In this document: in pieces, positions 49,002 to 57,701 of the stretch
Layout: the number at the start of each line of letters is the position of its first letter
Position numbering within the stretch: the first letter of the stretch is position 1
Source: Halovenus halobia
GTDB lineage: Archaea > Halobacteriota > Halobacteria > Halobacteriales > Haloarculaceae
DNA: 64,000 nucleotides
NCBI RefSeq assembly: GCF_051414135.1
Contig: NZ_JBLKOA010000001.1
Span: forward strand, 124,001 to 188,000
Direction: 5' to 3'
The notes under the pieces: model-generated
The model's input: only the letters and a program-made list of their open reading frames with translations
Databases searched by the model: none
Told to the model about the DNA's origin: nothing
Translations under genes and position numbers: made by a program

Positions 49002-50155
49002 AGTTCGCCCAGTTTTCTGAGCAACTGGCCACGGTACTCCTCGTCAGCGCGGACGCCTTTCAGTTCGAGGACACGCCGTTCGAGTTTGTCGAGCGCGACG
49101 TTAAAGGCCATATCGGCACCGTAGCCCTCACCGGAGCCTGCAACCTGGCCCTTGTTGGTCCGCAGTCGGACCTGACACTGGATCAGGGGCGTCCCGCGGA
49201 GTTTCTCTTTGTGTTTGTGGAACCGGACGTGTGCATGCTGGACCTGCATCTCCTGATACTTATCCGCAGTTGCCTGAATCTCCTCGCGAATCTCCTCGCG
49301 GGTGAGCGTGTCCAGCAACTTGATGTTCGTAATCTGGACATCCATATGGTCCTCTTCGGTGTACGTCAGCGCGCGGAGCACGTCCGTCTTCGTGACGACG
49401 CCAGCAACGATGGAGTCGTTGTCTTCGGGCGTGACGACGAGACCGGCGTAGTTGTTGTCGAGCATCTGCTTGACCGCTGACTTGACCGTCGCGCCGGCAG
49501 TCGTCGTCGCGACAGGACTGGACATGATGTCGTAGGCTGGAATATCGAGGACGCGGTCGATGTCGCCGGAGCGGTCGCCTTTTTGCTGGCGCTCCATGTC
49601 ACGGACAGCGAAATCGGCGATGTCGTGGGTCGTCACCATCCCGGTGAGTTGGCCGTCCTCGTCGACAACCGGCAGCCGGGAGATGCTGTTCTCCCGGAGC
49701 ATGTTGATACACCGTCCGACCTGCGTGTCCTCGGTGACCGTCACAACCTCGGCCGTGTAGATGTCGGAGACATCGAGGGTGTCGAGATTGTCGAGGACGG
49801 CCTCGAGGATGGCCTCCTCGCTGACAATACCCCACAGCGTTTCGCCCTCGAACACCGGGGCAATCTTTGCGCCACTCTCGACGAGCACCCGCGCCACTTC
49901 GCGCACGTCGTCCGTTCGCCGGACCTTCGGTGCCGACCGCACAAGTCCCCGGACTTTCGCGTCATCCTGAACGTGTGACTGGATGAGCTGTTTCTGGTTG
50001 ATGATCCCCGTGTATTCGCCGTCTTCAGTGACCACAATCCCTTTCGGTCGCTGGTCGTCCTCGAACATCGACCGGACTTTTCCAAGACGCTCGTCCGCGT
50101 CGATCTCGGCGTAATCAGGAGTGGCTATGTTAGAAATATCCATCGTAATATCCAT
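48998..50155 (-). CDS. Four-CBS protein with C-terminal HPF/RaiA-like domain
   Basis: The 385 residues have four CBS domains in two pairs (about 8-125 and 135-262), with repeats such as VVTEDGEYTGIINQKQL, VVDEDGQLTGMVTTHDIADF and VAGVVTKTDVLRALTY. The C-terminal part (about 270-365: KLLDTLTREEIREEIQ, HVRFHKHKEKLRG, VRLRTNKGQVAGSGEGYGADMAFNVALDKLERRV) resembles the ribosome hibernation factor HPF/RaiA fold. Such archaeal CBS-HPF proteins may sense adenine nucleotides and bind the ribosome, which is inference. ATG 50155 is chosen (ATG 50143 also possible). A TTG 12 bases upstream is less likely. Confidence 0.82.
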   Translation of the reverse strand: MDITMDISNIATPDYAEIDADERLGKVRSMFEDDQRPKGIVVTEDGEYTGIINQKQLIQSHVQDDAKVRGLVRSAPKVRRTDDVREVARVLVESGAKIAPVFEGETLWGIVSEEAILEAVLDNLDTLDVSDIYTAEVVTVTEDTQVGRCINMLRENSISRLPVVDEDGQLTGMVTTHDIADFAVRDMERQQKGDRSGDIDRVLDIPAYDIMSSPVATTTAGATVKSAVKQMLDNNYAGLVVTPEDNDSIVAGVVTKTDVLRALTYTEEDHMDVQITNIKLLDTLTREEIREEIQATADKYQEMQVQHAHVRFHKHKEKLRGTPLIQCQVRLRTNKGQVAGSGEGYGADMAFNVALDKLERRVLELKGVRADEEYRGQLLRKLGEL

Positions 50156-50234
50156 ATGAATCTTCAATACGTGGCATAATCAAAGTTGGTCTCGCTCCCA
50201 GCGAGAGAAAACCGACGGCCTCGGCCACCAGAAC

Positions 50235-51953
50235 TCACAGTAACGTCCCAACGAGCAGATACGACGCAAAATACGTGACTGTCGCGGCTCCAACCGCGCG
50301 GCCGATTCGATAGCCCAGCAGTTCCCGGTCCAGCCCGCGGGTCAGTCCCGTCGCCAGCGCGGTCAACACCACCGCGAGCAACAGCGCATACCAGCCGACT
50401 GGCCCGCCCAGCCAGACCAGTGACTGGGTCTGCTCTGCGAGAAACTCCTCGCCGCCGATGCCCGCAGCGAGTGCCACAGTTGCCCCAGCAACGAGTGGGC
50501 CAAAGAGCATGCCGGTCGTCTGGAGTGTCTGGCAGACGTGTGCGAGCGAGCGTCTGGACTCCTGTTCGATTGTCCGCAAGTCCTCGACGTGGTCACCGAG
50601 CGCTAGCAGCGCACTCCCGGCCGGCCGCCCCTCTCGCGCCGCGAGTGCGAGCAACGCAACGCTCCCTCGAACGCGCTTGCTTGGCACGTCTGCCAGCACG
50701 CCGTCCTGACCGAGAAAGGCCTCTTCGACACCAATCTGTAGCTGTCGGTGCCGGCGCGCGCCAGCGAGCAACACCGCTCCGAGTTCGTCGTCGAGTTCCG
50801 AGCCAGTGTGTTCGATTGCCGTTTCAACGGCTCGCCCATTCGCGACTCGGCGGCCAATCAGCGTCAGCGCGTCCGGCAGCGACGCCTCAATCTCGCGGAT
50901 CCGCTCGTACTGACTGACGACTGGCTGGTAGTAGAGCCACAGTGCAACGCTGACACCGATTCCGATTCCGGCGACTGGCGGCCCCCAAGACGGCGTAACT
51001 AGCGCCGCCGCGAGCGCCGCGCCGACTCCAGTCGCGGTGCCGGCACCGACCGCGAACCACTGTCGGTTAGCCACGCCGTCCTGACTCGTTGCCACTCCCG
51101 GTGGCGGAAAGGCGACCGGCCGGCGAGCCAGCAGCCATACCGCGGCACCGAGCAGTATGCCCGGCAGAACGATATCGTACATCGCGATAACGGTCAGTGG
51201 CGTCACCGCGATACCGACGGCACTCCCTGCCGGCAACAGTGCCACGAGCGCCGTTGGGAGTAACACGCCGAAGGCGTACAGCGCCGTCACTGGCGTCCGG
51301 ACGGTTGCGGCGAAACTCTCCATCTGTTCGCGAGTTCCCTCTAAGACGACCGCCAGCGCGCGGTCGAGCAGGCGCTCTCGGTCGCGGTCGGCCGCAGTTC
51401 CTGCTGCTGACACCAGCGAGACTGAGCGCCGCAGCGAGGGAAACAGGTCGGTCCAGGACTCCCCGAACGCAACCAATCCAGACTTGCCGGTGTGTTGGGC
51501 TTGTCGGACGTGGCCCGCCAGACTCCCGGTGAGCAATCCATCACCAGTCTTCGCAGCGAAATCAGCCGCCCGCTCCGGCGTCGGGGTGAGGCGCATACTC
51601 AAGACCATCCGAGCGACGAGGTCGGGCGCGGCTCCCAGCGCGCTGGTCCGACGCGCCGTTGCCCACAGTTTCGGTGCCGTGTGCACTACGTGAGTCGTTA
51701 ACAGTGCGAGGCTGACGGCCCCGAGCAGCGCCGCGAGTCGAAACGTCGCTGGCACTGCAAGCGCACACAGCAACAGAACGAATCCGACCACTACGCCGGC
51801 GACGTAGCCAGCCCTGACGACGACTGCAGGACGAACCGGCCGGCCGAGTACATCGAGTGCCAGCCGGAGCTCTGTGCTTGCCTCAACGTCCCACGGGTAG
51901 CAGGCAGCGAGTCCGTCGAGGACGCGAGCCAGTGGGTGCGTGTCGCCCGTCAT
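50235..51953 (-). CDS. pilC: Type IV pilus membrane platform protein (PilC/FlaJ type)
   Basis: The 572-residue polytopic protein has several hydrophobic clusters (about 45-95, 205-275, 300-345 and the C-terminal 480-570) and two cytoplasmic T2SSF-type domains (RMVLSMRLTPTPERAADFAAK and REIEASLPDALTLIGRRVANG). It is the inner platform that works with the PilB ATPase to assemble pilins. Its ATG shares a base with the stop of pilB. It is close to the haloarchaeal PilB3-PilC3 pair, though numbering of paralogues cannot be done from here. Confidence 0.9.
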   Translation of the reverse strand: MTGDTHPLARVLDGLAACYPWDVEASTELRLALDVLGRPVRPAVVVRAGYVAGVVVGFVLLLCALAVPATFRLAALLGAVSLALLTTHVVHTAPKLWATARRTSALGAAPDLVARMVLSMRLTPTPERAADFAAKTGDGLLTGSLAGHVRQAQHTGKSGLVAFGESWTDLFPSLRRSVSLVSAAGTAADRDRERLLDRALAVVLEGTREQMESFAATVRTPVTALYAFGVLLPTALVALLPAGSAVGIAVTPLTVIAMYDIVLPGILLGAAVWLLARRPVAFPPPGVATSQDGVANRQWFAVGAGTATGVGAALAAALVTPSWGPPVAGIGIGVSVALWLYYQPVVSQYERIREIEASLPDALTLIGRRVANGRAVETAIEHTGSELDDELGAVLLAGARRHRQLQIGVEEAFLGQDGVLADVPSKRVRGSVALLALAAREGRPAGSALLALGDHVEDLRTIEQESRRSLAHVCQTLQTTGMLFGPLVAGATVALAAGIGGEEFLAEQTQSLVWLGGPVGWYALLLAVVLTALATGLTRGLDRELLGYRIGRAVGAATVTYFASYLLVGTLL

Positions 51954-53851
51954 TAGCGGTCCTCGTGTGACGCGACGAGTGCGCCGGGCTCTGTTGTGCC
52001 GCGCTCAGCGAGCGATTCGAGCAATCGTTCGCGCTGCTGGCACTGCTCGCGCACGCTGGCGTACGCCTCGTCCGCGGCGCGCATCCCGTCAATGGCTGTG
52101 CTGTTGCCGCGCTCGATTCTCCCGGTCGATTCGAGTCCGTCCTCACTCCGCTCGAACAGTGCCTCGAACTCAGGATCGGTATCGCCACACACTTCTTCGA
52201 TTGCGCTGACGCGACGGGTCCCGTCGGCGGTCAACTCACAGGTGACCACCAGGTCCGTCACGCCGAACGATGACGCTGACACGCCAAGGTCCTCGACCAC
52301 ACGCTCGTACACCGCGCCCGCGCCGTCGCCGTGGATCGTTCCGAGCACTGCCTCGCTGTTTGCTCCGACGCGCATCGCCTCATACAGAACGCTCGCTTCG
52401 GACCCGCGGACTTCACCGACGACGATAGCACCATCACCGAGGCGGAGCGCGGTCCGCAGGGCCTCCGCTGGGGAAAAGTCGTCGTCAGTACTGGCGCGCA
52501 ACTGCTGGACATCACGGCCTGCCTCTTGCAGTCGTGTGACTGGAAGCTCTGGCGTGTCCTCAATGGCGACAGTCCGAACTGCCGGCGGGAGTTCCCACAA
52601 CAACGCCCCAAGTAGTGTCGTCTTGCCAGCACCACGCGGTCCCGCGACCAGCGTCGCCGTCCCTCGCTCGACGGCGACGGAGAGCACCGCTGCGGCCGAT
52701 GTCGAGAGGGTGTTGTTTCCGACCAGCGCGGGCAGCGTCCAGACTGCGTCGTCCTGTGCCCGGAAGGCAAAGGCGCTCCCGTCGCTGGGCGGGTCGGTGA
52801 CGCCAGCGACACGAACCTGTCTGTCGGCGACAGTCGCGGTGGCGTCGAGTGTCGGGTCAGCCCGTGAAAACGCCCGGCCGCTCTCGCGGCGGAACCGTGA
52901 AGACAGCGCCGCGACGCCCGCTTCAGTGGGCCGGACATTCGTCCGGTAGCTGTTCCCGTCTGCGGTGACACGGAGCCAGTTTTCCGGTGCCGGTGCGGTC
53001 ACGAACACGTCCGAGACTGTCGGGTCTGCGAAGAGGTCTTCGAGCAGTCCGAACCCTCTCGTATGCTTTTCCAACACTGCAGTCACCGTCTCGACCGAGA
53101 CCGTGTCGGGGTACTCTTCTGCTGCCAGCACGGCCCTGACGGCCCGTCCCGGCGCGCGCTGTTCACCCTCGAACTCTCCGTCAGCGAGGCGTTCGTATGC
53201 GGTGGCCAGCAGGGCTAACTCGGCGTCTGAAAACGACCGCTCGACCGGTGAGAGGTAGTACCGGTCAACGCCCGCTTCTGGCTCGTATCGGCGGACAGTC
53301 GCCCCGGTATCGAGGTCGCGAACATCTCTGAGCTGACTATCTGGCGGCGGCGTGGTTGTCACTCGCCAGTGGCTCACGGTTGGGCCAACCGTCGGTGCGA
53401 GTGCCGTCTCGTAGCTCTCGGCCGCCGCGGCGAGTTCGGAGAGGCCAGTCTCGGCCGCGACTCGTCGCGCGGCGTCAGCGCGACCCGTTGCTTCTCGGGC
53501 TGCTCCGAGTGGGTCACGAGCACAGGTGGCTGCGAGTCGCTCGTCGTGAAACTGCATCGTTTCGACGAATCTGCCGGCGGCCAGCAGCAACGCCGCAGCG
53601 TCACCTTCGTAGGCACGAACCACGCCGTCGGTTTCGACTTGGACAGTTGTCGCGTCTCGCTCGGTGAGCGCGCCGATGACTCGCTCGCGGCAGTCAGGGC
53701 TCTCGGTTACCCGGCCCTCGTTTTCACAGGCCGTCGCGTCGACCCGGAGTGTCTCGTCTGCGAACTGGTGGGTACAGCCACAGCCATCAGTCTGTTCGTC
53801 GCTTCCAAGGAGTGACTGCAGCGCCGCGGGAAGGCGTTCGCTGAACGACAT
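51953..53851 (-). CDS. pilB: Type II/IV secretion-type ATPase (PilB type)
   Basis: The 632 residues have a long N-terminal region (1-270) with two cysteine pairs at the start (CGCTHQF), the CpaF/FlaI-like N2 domain (LEDLFADPTVSDVFVTAP), and the ATPase core with Walker A AGPRGAGKTTLLGALLWE near 405, the Asp box (AIEDTPELP), Walker B IVVGEVRGSEA and the His box TIHGDGAGAVYERVVEDL. It powers pilin assembly. Pro replaces the usual Thr in the P-loop neighbourhood but Lys-Thr-Thr is kept. Four bases separate it from the upstream coiled-coil gene. Confidence 0.93.
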   Translation of the reverse strand: MSFSERLPAALQSLLGSDEQTDGCGCTHQFADETLRVDATACENEGRVTESPDCRERVIGALTERDATTVQVETDGVVRAYEGDAAALLLAAGRFVETMQFHDERLAATCARDPLGAAREATGRADAARRVAAETGLSELAAAAESYETALAPTVGPTVSHWRVTTTPPPDSQLRDVRDLDTGATVRRYEPEAGVDRYYLSPVERSFSDAELALLATAYERLADGEFEGEQRAPGRAVRAVLAAEEYPDTVSVETVTAVLEKHTRGFGLLEDLFADPTVSDVFVTAPAPENWLRVTADGNSYRTNVRPTEAGVAALSSRFRRESGRAFSRADPTLDATATVADRQVRVAGVTDPPSDGSAFAFRAQDDAVWTLPALVGNNTLSTSAAAVLSVAVERGTATLVAGPRGAGKTTLLGALLWELPPAVRTVAIEDTPELPVTRLQEAGRDVQQLRASTDDDFSPAEALRTALRLGDGAIVVGEVRGSEASVLYEAMRVGANSEAVLGTIHGDGAGAVYERVVEDLGVSASSFGVTDLVVTCELTADGTRRVSAIEEVCGDTDPEFEALFERSEDGLESTGRIERGNSTAIDGMRAADEAYASVREQCQQRERLLESLAERGTTEPGALVASHEDR

Positions 53852-53854
53852 CGT

Positions 53855-54436
53855 CTACAGGAGCTCTCTAATCCGCTGGAGTCTTCCGGTCTCCTCGGAC
53901 TCATCAGGCACGAGTGCGTTTTCACTGGATCTATTCTCAGGTGGTTGATGGGTCGCTCCGCCGTCTGTTTCGGCCGTGTTCTCACTGTGGACGTGACCAC
54001 AGGGCTGACAGCGCCGCTCGTTCGTCTCCTTCGCGGCTGAGGTTTGCTGGTGGGCAGGCCTGCCTGAACGGTCGGTCGGGTCGACGGGCTGGGTGTGTGG
54101 GGTGTTCTGGTGATCTGGTGGCTGCGGAGTCGATTCCGACTGCGCTGTGTTGGCTGTCGACTCGTCGAGTTCGTCTTCGAGCGCCCGGACTTTCGCGAGT
54201 GCCGTGTCGGCACGCTGTTCGACTTCGTCGTTGACCGAGCGGACGTTACCGACGTAGCCACGGAGTGCCTGTGTCGCCGCTTCGAGGTCATCCAGCGTGG
54301 ATTCGACGGTATCGAGACGAGATTCGAGGTCTGAGAGTCGCTCGTCGTGTGCTGCTGTGTCGCCACCACCATCGAACTCTCCATCCGCTACGGTCCGTTC
54401 GAGCGCCTCGACGCGCTCCCGTAGTGAGTCGTCCAT
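53855..54436 (-). CDS. Pilus-operon coiled-coil protein with zinc-like C-terminal pair
   Basis: The 193 residues begin with a predicted coiled coil (MDDSLRERVEALERTV, then RLSDLESRLDTVESTLDDLE), a Gln/Pro/Thr-rich linker, and RRCQPCGHVHSEN with one Cys pair. It is the first gene of the pilB-pilC operon. Similar coiled-coil genes precede PilB in haloarchaea (a Pfam DUF family whose number I cannot verify). A scaffold or regulator of the ATPase is a guess. Confidence 0.78.
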   Translation of the reverse strand: MDDSLRERVEALERTVADGEFDGGGDTAAHDERLSDLESRLDTVESTLDDLEAATQALRGYVGNVRSVNDEVEQRADTALAKVRALEDELDESTANTAQSESTPQPPDHQNTPHTQPVDPTDRSGRPAHQQTSAAKETNERRCQPCGHVHSENTAETDGGATHQPPENRSSENALVPDESEETGRLQRIRELL

Positions 54437-54519
54437 ACGCCCGCTGGTCCGGTGCTGGTATTTGAACCCTCGGTCCAGTAACCGAGTGGTCTAAGCCTAT
54501 CCAGTCCTGAGTCCCGACT

Positions 54520-54978
54520 ATGAAACGTCGTGCCTTCCTGGCCCTCGCTGGTGCAGGCGTCTCCACGAGTCTCGCGGGCTGTTTCGACGGCTCCGCAGCT
54601 GCGGGTGAAGACAACCGTGTCACGATGACACAGGTAGACTTTCGCCCCGAAGAACTCACGGTCCCGGTCGGAACTACCGTCTCCTTCGATAACACGAGTA
54701 GTCACAGCCACACCGTGACGGCCTCTGGCCTTCCCGACGCCACCGACGAGTCCGAGTACTTCGCCTCTGGTGGGTTCGACGACTACGACGCCGCCAAAGA
54801 CGCGTGGGACGCCCGTTCCGGCGGCATCCTCGAACCTGGCGAAGCCTACGAGAACACGTTCACGACGCCCGGACGCTACGACTACGTCTGTATTCCACAC
54901 CTGCGGGCCGATATGGTCGGCGTGGTCTACGTCGAACCCGAAGACGAGTCTGGCAACGAGACGACGAGCGGATACTGA
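54520..54978 (+). CDS. Tat-exported cupredoxin (halocyanin-like lipoprotein)
   Basis: The 152 residues start MKRRAFLALAGAGVSTSLAGC: a twin-arginine (KRRAF) signal ending in a lipobox Cys. The mature domain has the blue copper ligands: His in SHSHTVTASG, then YVCIPHLRADMVG (Cys, His three later, Met eight later). It is a periplasm-like, membrane-anchored electron carrier. It is divergent from the pilus operon, with 83 bp between them. Confidence 0.93.
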   Translation: MKRRAFLALAGAGVSTSLAGCFDGSAAAGEDNRVTMTQVDFRPEELTVPVGTTVSFDNTSSHSHTVTASGLPDATDESEYFASGGFDDYDAAKDAWDARSGGILEPGEAYENTFTTPGRYDYVCIPHLRADMVGVVYVEPEDESGNETTSGY

Positions 54979-55006
54979 ACAAAAGGGTCCGCACTGAGGC
55001 GGCGAC

Positions 55007-55627
55007 TTACTCTTCGACGTTGACGCTCGCTTCTTCTTCGGCTTCGACTTCTTCCGGTCGGGCTTCCAGTGTCATCTTCTGGATTTCGACGCGGCGAAGC
55101 GGGTAGATCGTCTTCGCTTCGTTGTAGATTGCCGAGGAGAGTCGGCCTTCGACGACACTGTCGGTGATGTCCTCGAAGGTTCGTTCGCGGGCGCTCTCGC
55201 GGACGATGTCGATCATCGTCCGGCGGATTGCCTTCTCCTGACTCTCGTCTGCGGACTTGGTCGTGAGCGCGACCGGCTGGATCTGCACACGGTAGTCGTC
55301 TGCAGTCAGCACCGTGATGTAGGCCTCGATTTTCGAGGAGCCACGGCGAACGAGACTGCGCAGGTAATCCCGCGTCAGTTCGTGCTTGATGAACTCCGTG
55401 TATGCCGTGTCGCTCGCGACCTCGTTGATCTTGAACTTGAGTTTGGTGTTGTTCCCGCTGGCGTCGTTTTTCAGATCGCCCAGCGTTGTTTCGATGGTGC
55501 GACCGAGCACCTGGTCCGGTTCGTCTGCTGGTGTTTCACCGAGTTCCTCCCTGTCGAACTGCTCGGGAGCCTGCACGGTGTACCACCGCTTTTCCTGTTT
55601 CTGCTTGGATACTGATCGTTCGCTCAT
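55007..55627 (-). CDS. rps3ae: Ribosomal protein eS1 (S3Ae)
   Basis: The 206 residues match archaeal eS1: KEKRWYTVQAP-type start (QEKRWYTVQAPEQFD), VLGRTIETTLGDL, KLKFKINEV, LTRDYLRSLVRRGSSKIEAYI and YPLRRVEIQKMTLEARP. The acidic tail is haloarchaeal. Its ATG overlaps the Pcc1 stop by four bases. It is the end of the uS15-DHH-Pcc1-eS1 unit. Confidence 0.97.
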   Translation of the reverse strand: MSERSVSKQKQEKRWYTVQAPEQFDREELGETPADEPDQVLGRTIETTLGDLKNDASGNNTKLKFKINEVASDTAYTEFIKHELTRDYLRSLVRRGSSKIEAYITVLTADDYRVQIQPVALTTKSADESQEKAIRRTMIDIVRESARERTFEDITDSVVEGRLSSAIYNEAKTIYPLRRVEIQKMTLEARPEEVEAEEEASVNVEE

Positions 55628-55884
55628 ATTTGTGTTGTCTCTGTGGACGCGTCCCCGTCCGTGGGCAATAGCTGTACCGCCACCTGGAGATTGACGACGT
55701 AATCGTCGACTGTCGACTGCAAGCCTCCTGTCGAATCGCGCTCGATGGTCGTGACCACTGCCGGTCCGTCGACAGTGGTCTCCATCGACGCAGTGTTGTC
55801 GGGTGTGAGTGCTGCTGCGACTGCCTGAGCCGTCTCGGCGTTACCGTGCTCGGTTTCGACCCGAGCGCGTCTGCGTCCGGTCAT
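55624..55884 (-). CDS. pcc1: KEOPS complex subunit Pcc1
   Basis: The 86 residues have the Pcc1 fold: an N-terminal strand, AETAQAVAAALTPDN, a middle strand VVTTIERDS and a C-terminal helix TVDDYVVNLQVAVQLL. It dimerises the Kae1/Bud32/Cgi121 machine that makes t6A in tRNA. Overlaps both neighbours by four bases (ATGA). Position before eS1 is the classic archaeal order. Confidence 0.92.
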   Translation of the reverse strand: MTGRRRARVETEHGNAETAQAVAAALTPDNTASMETTVDGPAVVTTIERDSTGGLQSTVDDYVVNLQVAVQLLPTDGDASTETTQI

Positions 55885-56978
55885 AGTGCCTCCGTGAACG
55901 CTGCAACGAACTCGGTTGCGTCACCGTCGAACTGCGCCCGGCCGCGACGGCCGACCGCCTCGCTGGTCCCGCCGACCGCGCTCGTCGCGGCTGAGAGAGC
56001 GTCTTCGAACCCATCGCCGACGACCGCCGCGCGGTCTGTGCCGACCGTGAGAACGACCGGTTCCGGCGAGCGGTAGTCGGCGGCGAGTTCGGCAGCAGTC
56101 TCGACGGGCGCGCCTGGCTCACACTGGACGACGAACAGCCCATCGTATCGGCTGGTCGTCGCCGCTCGAAGCGCGTCGTGTGCACGCTGTCCGTGCGTGC
56201 GCCAGTGGTCGAGCGCTGTCTCACGGTCAAGTTTCCCGACCGCGAGGACAATCGCGAGTCCGGGTTGTTCGCGGGCAAGTGCCCCGAGCACGTCGGCGTA
56301 GCCGCCGATGGTCTCGAAGGGACCGCCTGCGAGCGGACGCAACACTTTCTCGACGGCCTCGCTCCCGCGGGTCGTCCCGCCGGGGTCGTCTGCAACGGCC
56401 AGCGCAACTGCTGACGCGAGTTGTCGACGGTCCTCGTCGGTTGGATCTGCCTGAAAGTCGAAACCGAGTTCAGCCTCGTCTGTGCCCGAGAAAGGCGCGT
56501 GGACGAGTGTCGAGTGGGCAAGTCCGTCTCTGAGATCCGATGTTGGCACCGCCACGCCGGGCCGGCGCTCGATTCCGTGCTCGGCGGCAACCGTCGCGAG
56601 GTCGTCGCCGGGATGACCCTCACGGGCAACGGTCCCGGCCAGCGCGAGCGGGAGGTCGCCGGCACCGAGTTCGCGGGCCGTAGCGTGTGCAGTGCGTGCA
56701 GCAGCATCGTCCAATCCGATTGTCGAGTCGCTGCCGGCCACCGTTCGTCCGATTCCGACCGTCAGGTCTGCGTCGGTATCGCGTGCGGCTGGCTGCGCCA
56801 GCGCCACGACTGACGTCTGGTACGGCGTCCCTTGCTGGCCGAGTGCGTCGGCAAGCAACGCGGCGGCAGCGACGCTATCGGCGTCGGCCGCTGCGACGAG
56901 ACGGACAAACTCCGCCTCGCGGAGCGCACCTTCCAGATCAGTTGGGGTCGGTTTGGTCGGGTGGCCGGCGGTCGACAT
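55881..56978 (-). CDS. DHH/RecJ-like phosphoesterase-fold protein, motif-poor
   Basis: The 365 residues lie between uS15 and pcc1, where archaea keep a RecJ/GAN-like gene. Motif I is seen (RLVAAADADSVAAAALLADAL), but the DHH triad is missing: its expected region reads TVGIGRTVAGSD and GLDDAAARTAHA. The C-terminal DHHA1-like part (YDGLFVVQCEPGAP, VVGGTSEAVGRRGRAQF) is present with a Gly-rich nucleic-acid loop. It is likely a divergent or inactive exonuclease paralogue rather than a full RecJ. It overlaps pcc1 by four bases. Confidence 0.78.
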   Translation of the reverse strand: MSTAGHPTKPTPTDLEGALREAEFVRLVAAADADSVAAAALLADALGQQGTPYQTSVVALAQPAARDTDADLTVGIGRTVAGSDSTIGLDDAAARTAHATARELGAGDLPLALAGTVAREGHPGDDLATVAAEHGIERRPGVAVPTSDLRDGLAHSTLVHAPFSGTDEAELGFDFQADPTDEDRRQLASAVALAVADDPGGTTRGSEAVEKVLRPLAGGPFETIGGYADVLGALAREQPGLAIVLAVGKLDRETALDHWRTHGQRAHDALRAATTSRYDGLFVVQCEPGAPVETAAELAADYRSPEPVVLTVGTDRAAVVGDGFEDALSAATSAVGGTSEAVGRRGRAQFDGDATEFVAAFTEAL

Positions 56979-56979
56979 C

Positions 56980-57441
56980 TTAGATCAGGTCTCGGGCTTC
57001 GTCGACGCTGTAACTGAAGTCCTCGTCGAGTTCGTCGCCTCGGTAGTAGTTGATGAGGCGGCGAATCTTCGACTCCGTGTTCTGGAGCGCGCGCTTGTTC
57101 TGGTGGTCGGTCTGGTTCTCCTGCACGTGGTCGCGCAGGCGAACAGCCTTGGCCATCAGGTTGCGCAGGTCTTCCGGGATGTCCGGGTCTGCGTCGTGTT
57201 CGTCGAGGATTTCGGTTACCTTCTTGTCCGTCGCGAGTGTGACATCAGGGATCGGGGTGCCCTGAACGCCCTCGTCGCGAAGCTTCAGGCCGATTTCGCT
57301 CGGGCTGTGGCCCTCCTCGGCTAGTTCGACGACGCGCTCTTCGATTGCGTCGGCATCTACGTCGCTCCACTCCGGTGGGTCGTCTGCCGCTGGCTTGTCC
57401 GATCCGGACGAGCCACGGCGGCGTGAGTGCATTCGTGCCAT
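56980..57441 (-). CDS. rps15: Ribosomal protein uS15 (archaeal S15P)
   Basis: The 153 residues start MARMHSRRRGSSGSDKP (ATG 57441), the conserved archaeal start. The N-terminal extension (AIEERVVELAEEGHSPSEIGLKLRD) and C-terminal helices (LMAKAVRLRDHVQENQ, NTESKIRRLINYYR) follow. It binds 16S rRNA. The frame opens further upstream to 57516, but those residues do not look like S15. It leads the uS15-DHH-Pcc1-eS1 operon. Confidence 0.97.
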   Translation of the reverse strand: MARMHSRRRGSSGSDKPAADDPPEWSDVDADAIEERVVELAEEGHSPSEIGLKLRDEGVQGTPIPDVTLATDKKVTEILDEHDADPDIPEDLRNLMAKAVRLRDHVQENQTDHQNKRALQNTESKIRRLINYYRGDELDEDFSYSVDEARDLI

Positions 57442-57649
57442 TGTTGTCTTGGAACTGCACGAACCGCTGCGTGCGGTCGCGATGGATGCTGTGGCCGTGT
57501 TGGCCGACACTCCCACAATCCCAAGCCGCCCAATCAGGCGGCGAGTCAGATTTGCGGTCGTGCGTTCCCATTCCTGACGAACAGCTAGCGACGGTTAATC
57601 ATTTCTGTTCGTCCGCTGGCTGACTCGTGACAACGTTCCTTAATATCTC
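57442..57649 (-). promoter_or_regulatory. uS15 leader: promoter, long 5' UTR and GC hairpin
   Basis: GAGATATTAAGG (minus strand, 57638-57649) is a good TATA element, which puts transcription near 57617 and leaves a leader of about 175 bases, unusual for haloarchaea. It holds a perfect stem GCCGCC/GGCGGC with a 6-base loop at 57525-57542. A 108-codon frame from 57571 overlaps uS15 and is probably chance. Confidence 0.45.
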
Positions 57650-57701
57650 TCGTGATAATTGGCAAAAACGCTTATTCGTGGTCCGAGTGTAGTCTGAAAG
57701 A

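Noticed and set aside
57245..57571. 108-codon frame overlapping the uS15 start
   Set aside because: Out of frame with uS15 over most of its length, Arg/Pro-rich and atypically basic for this genome.
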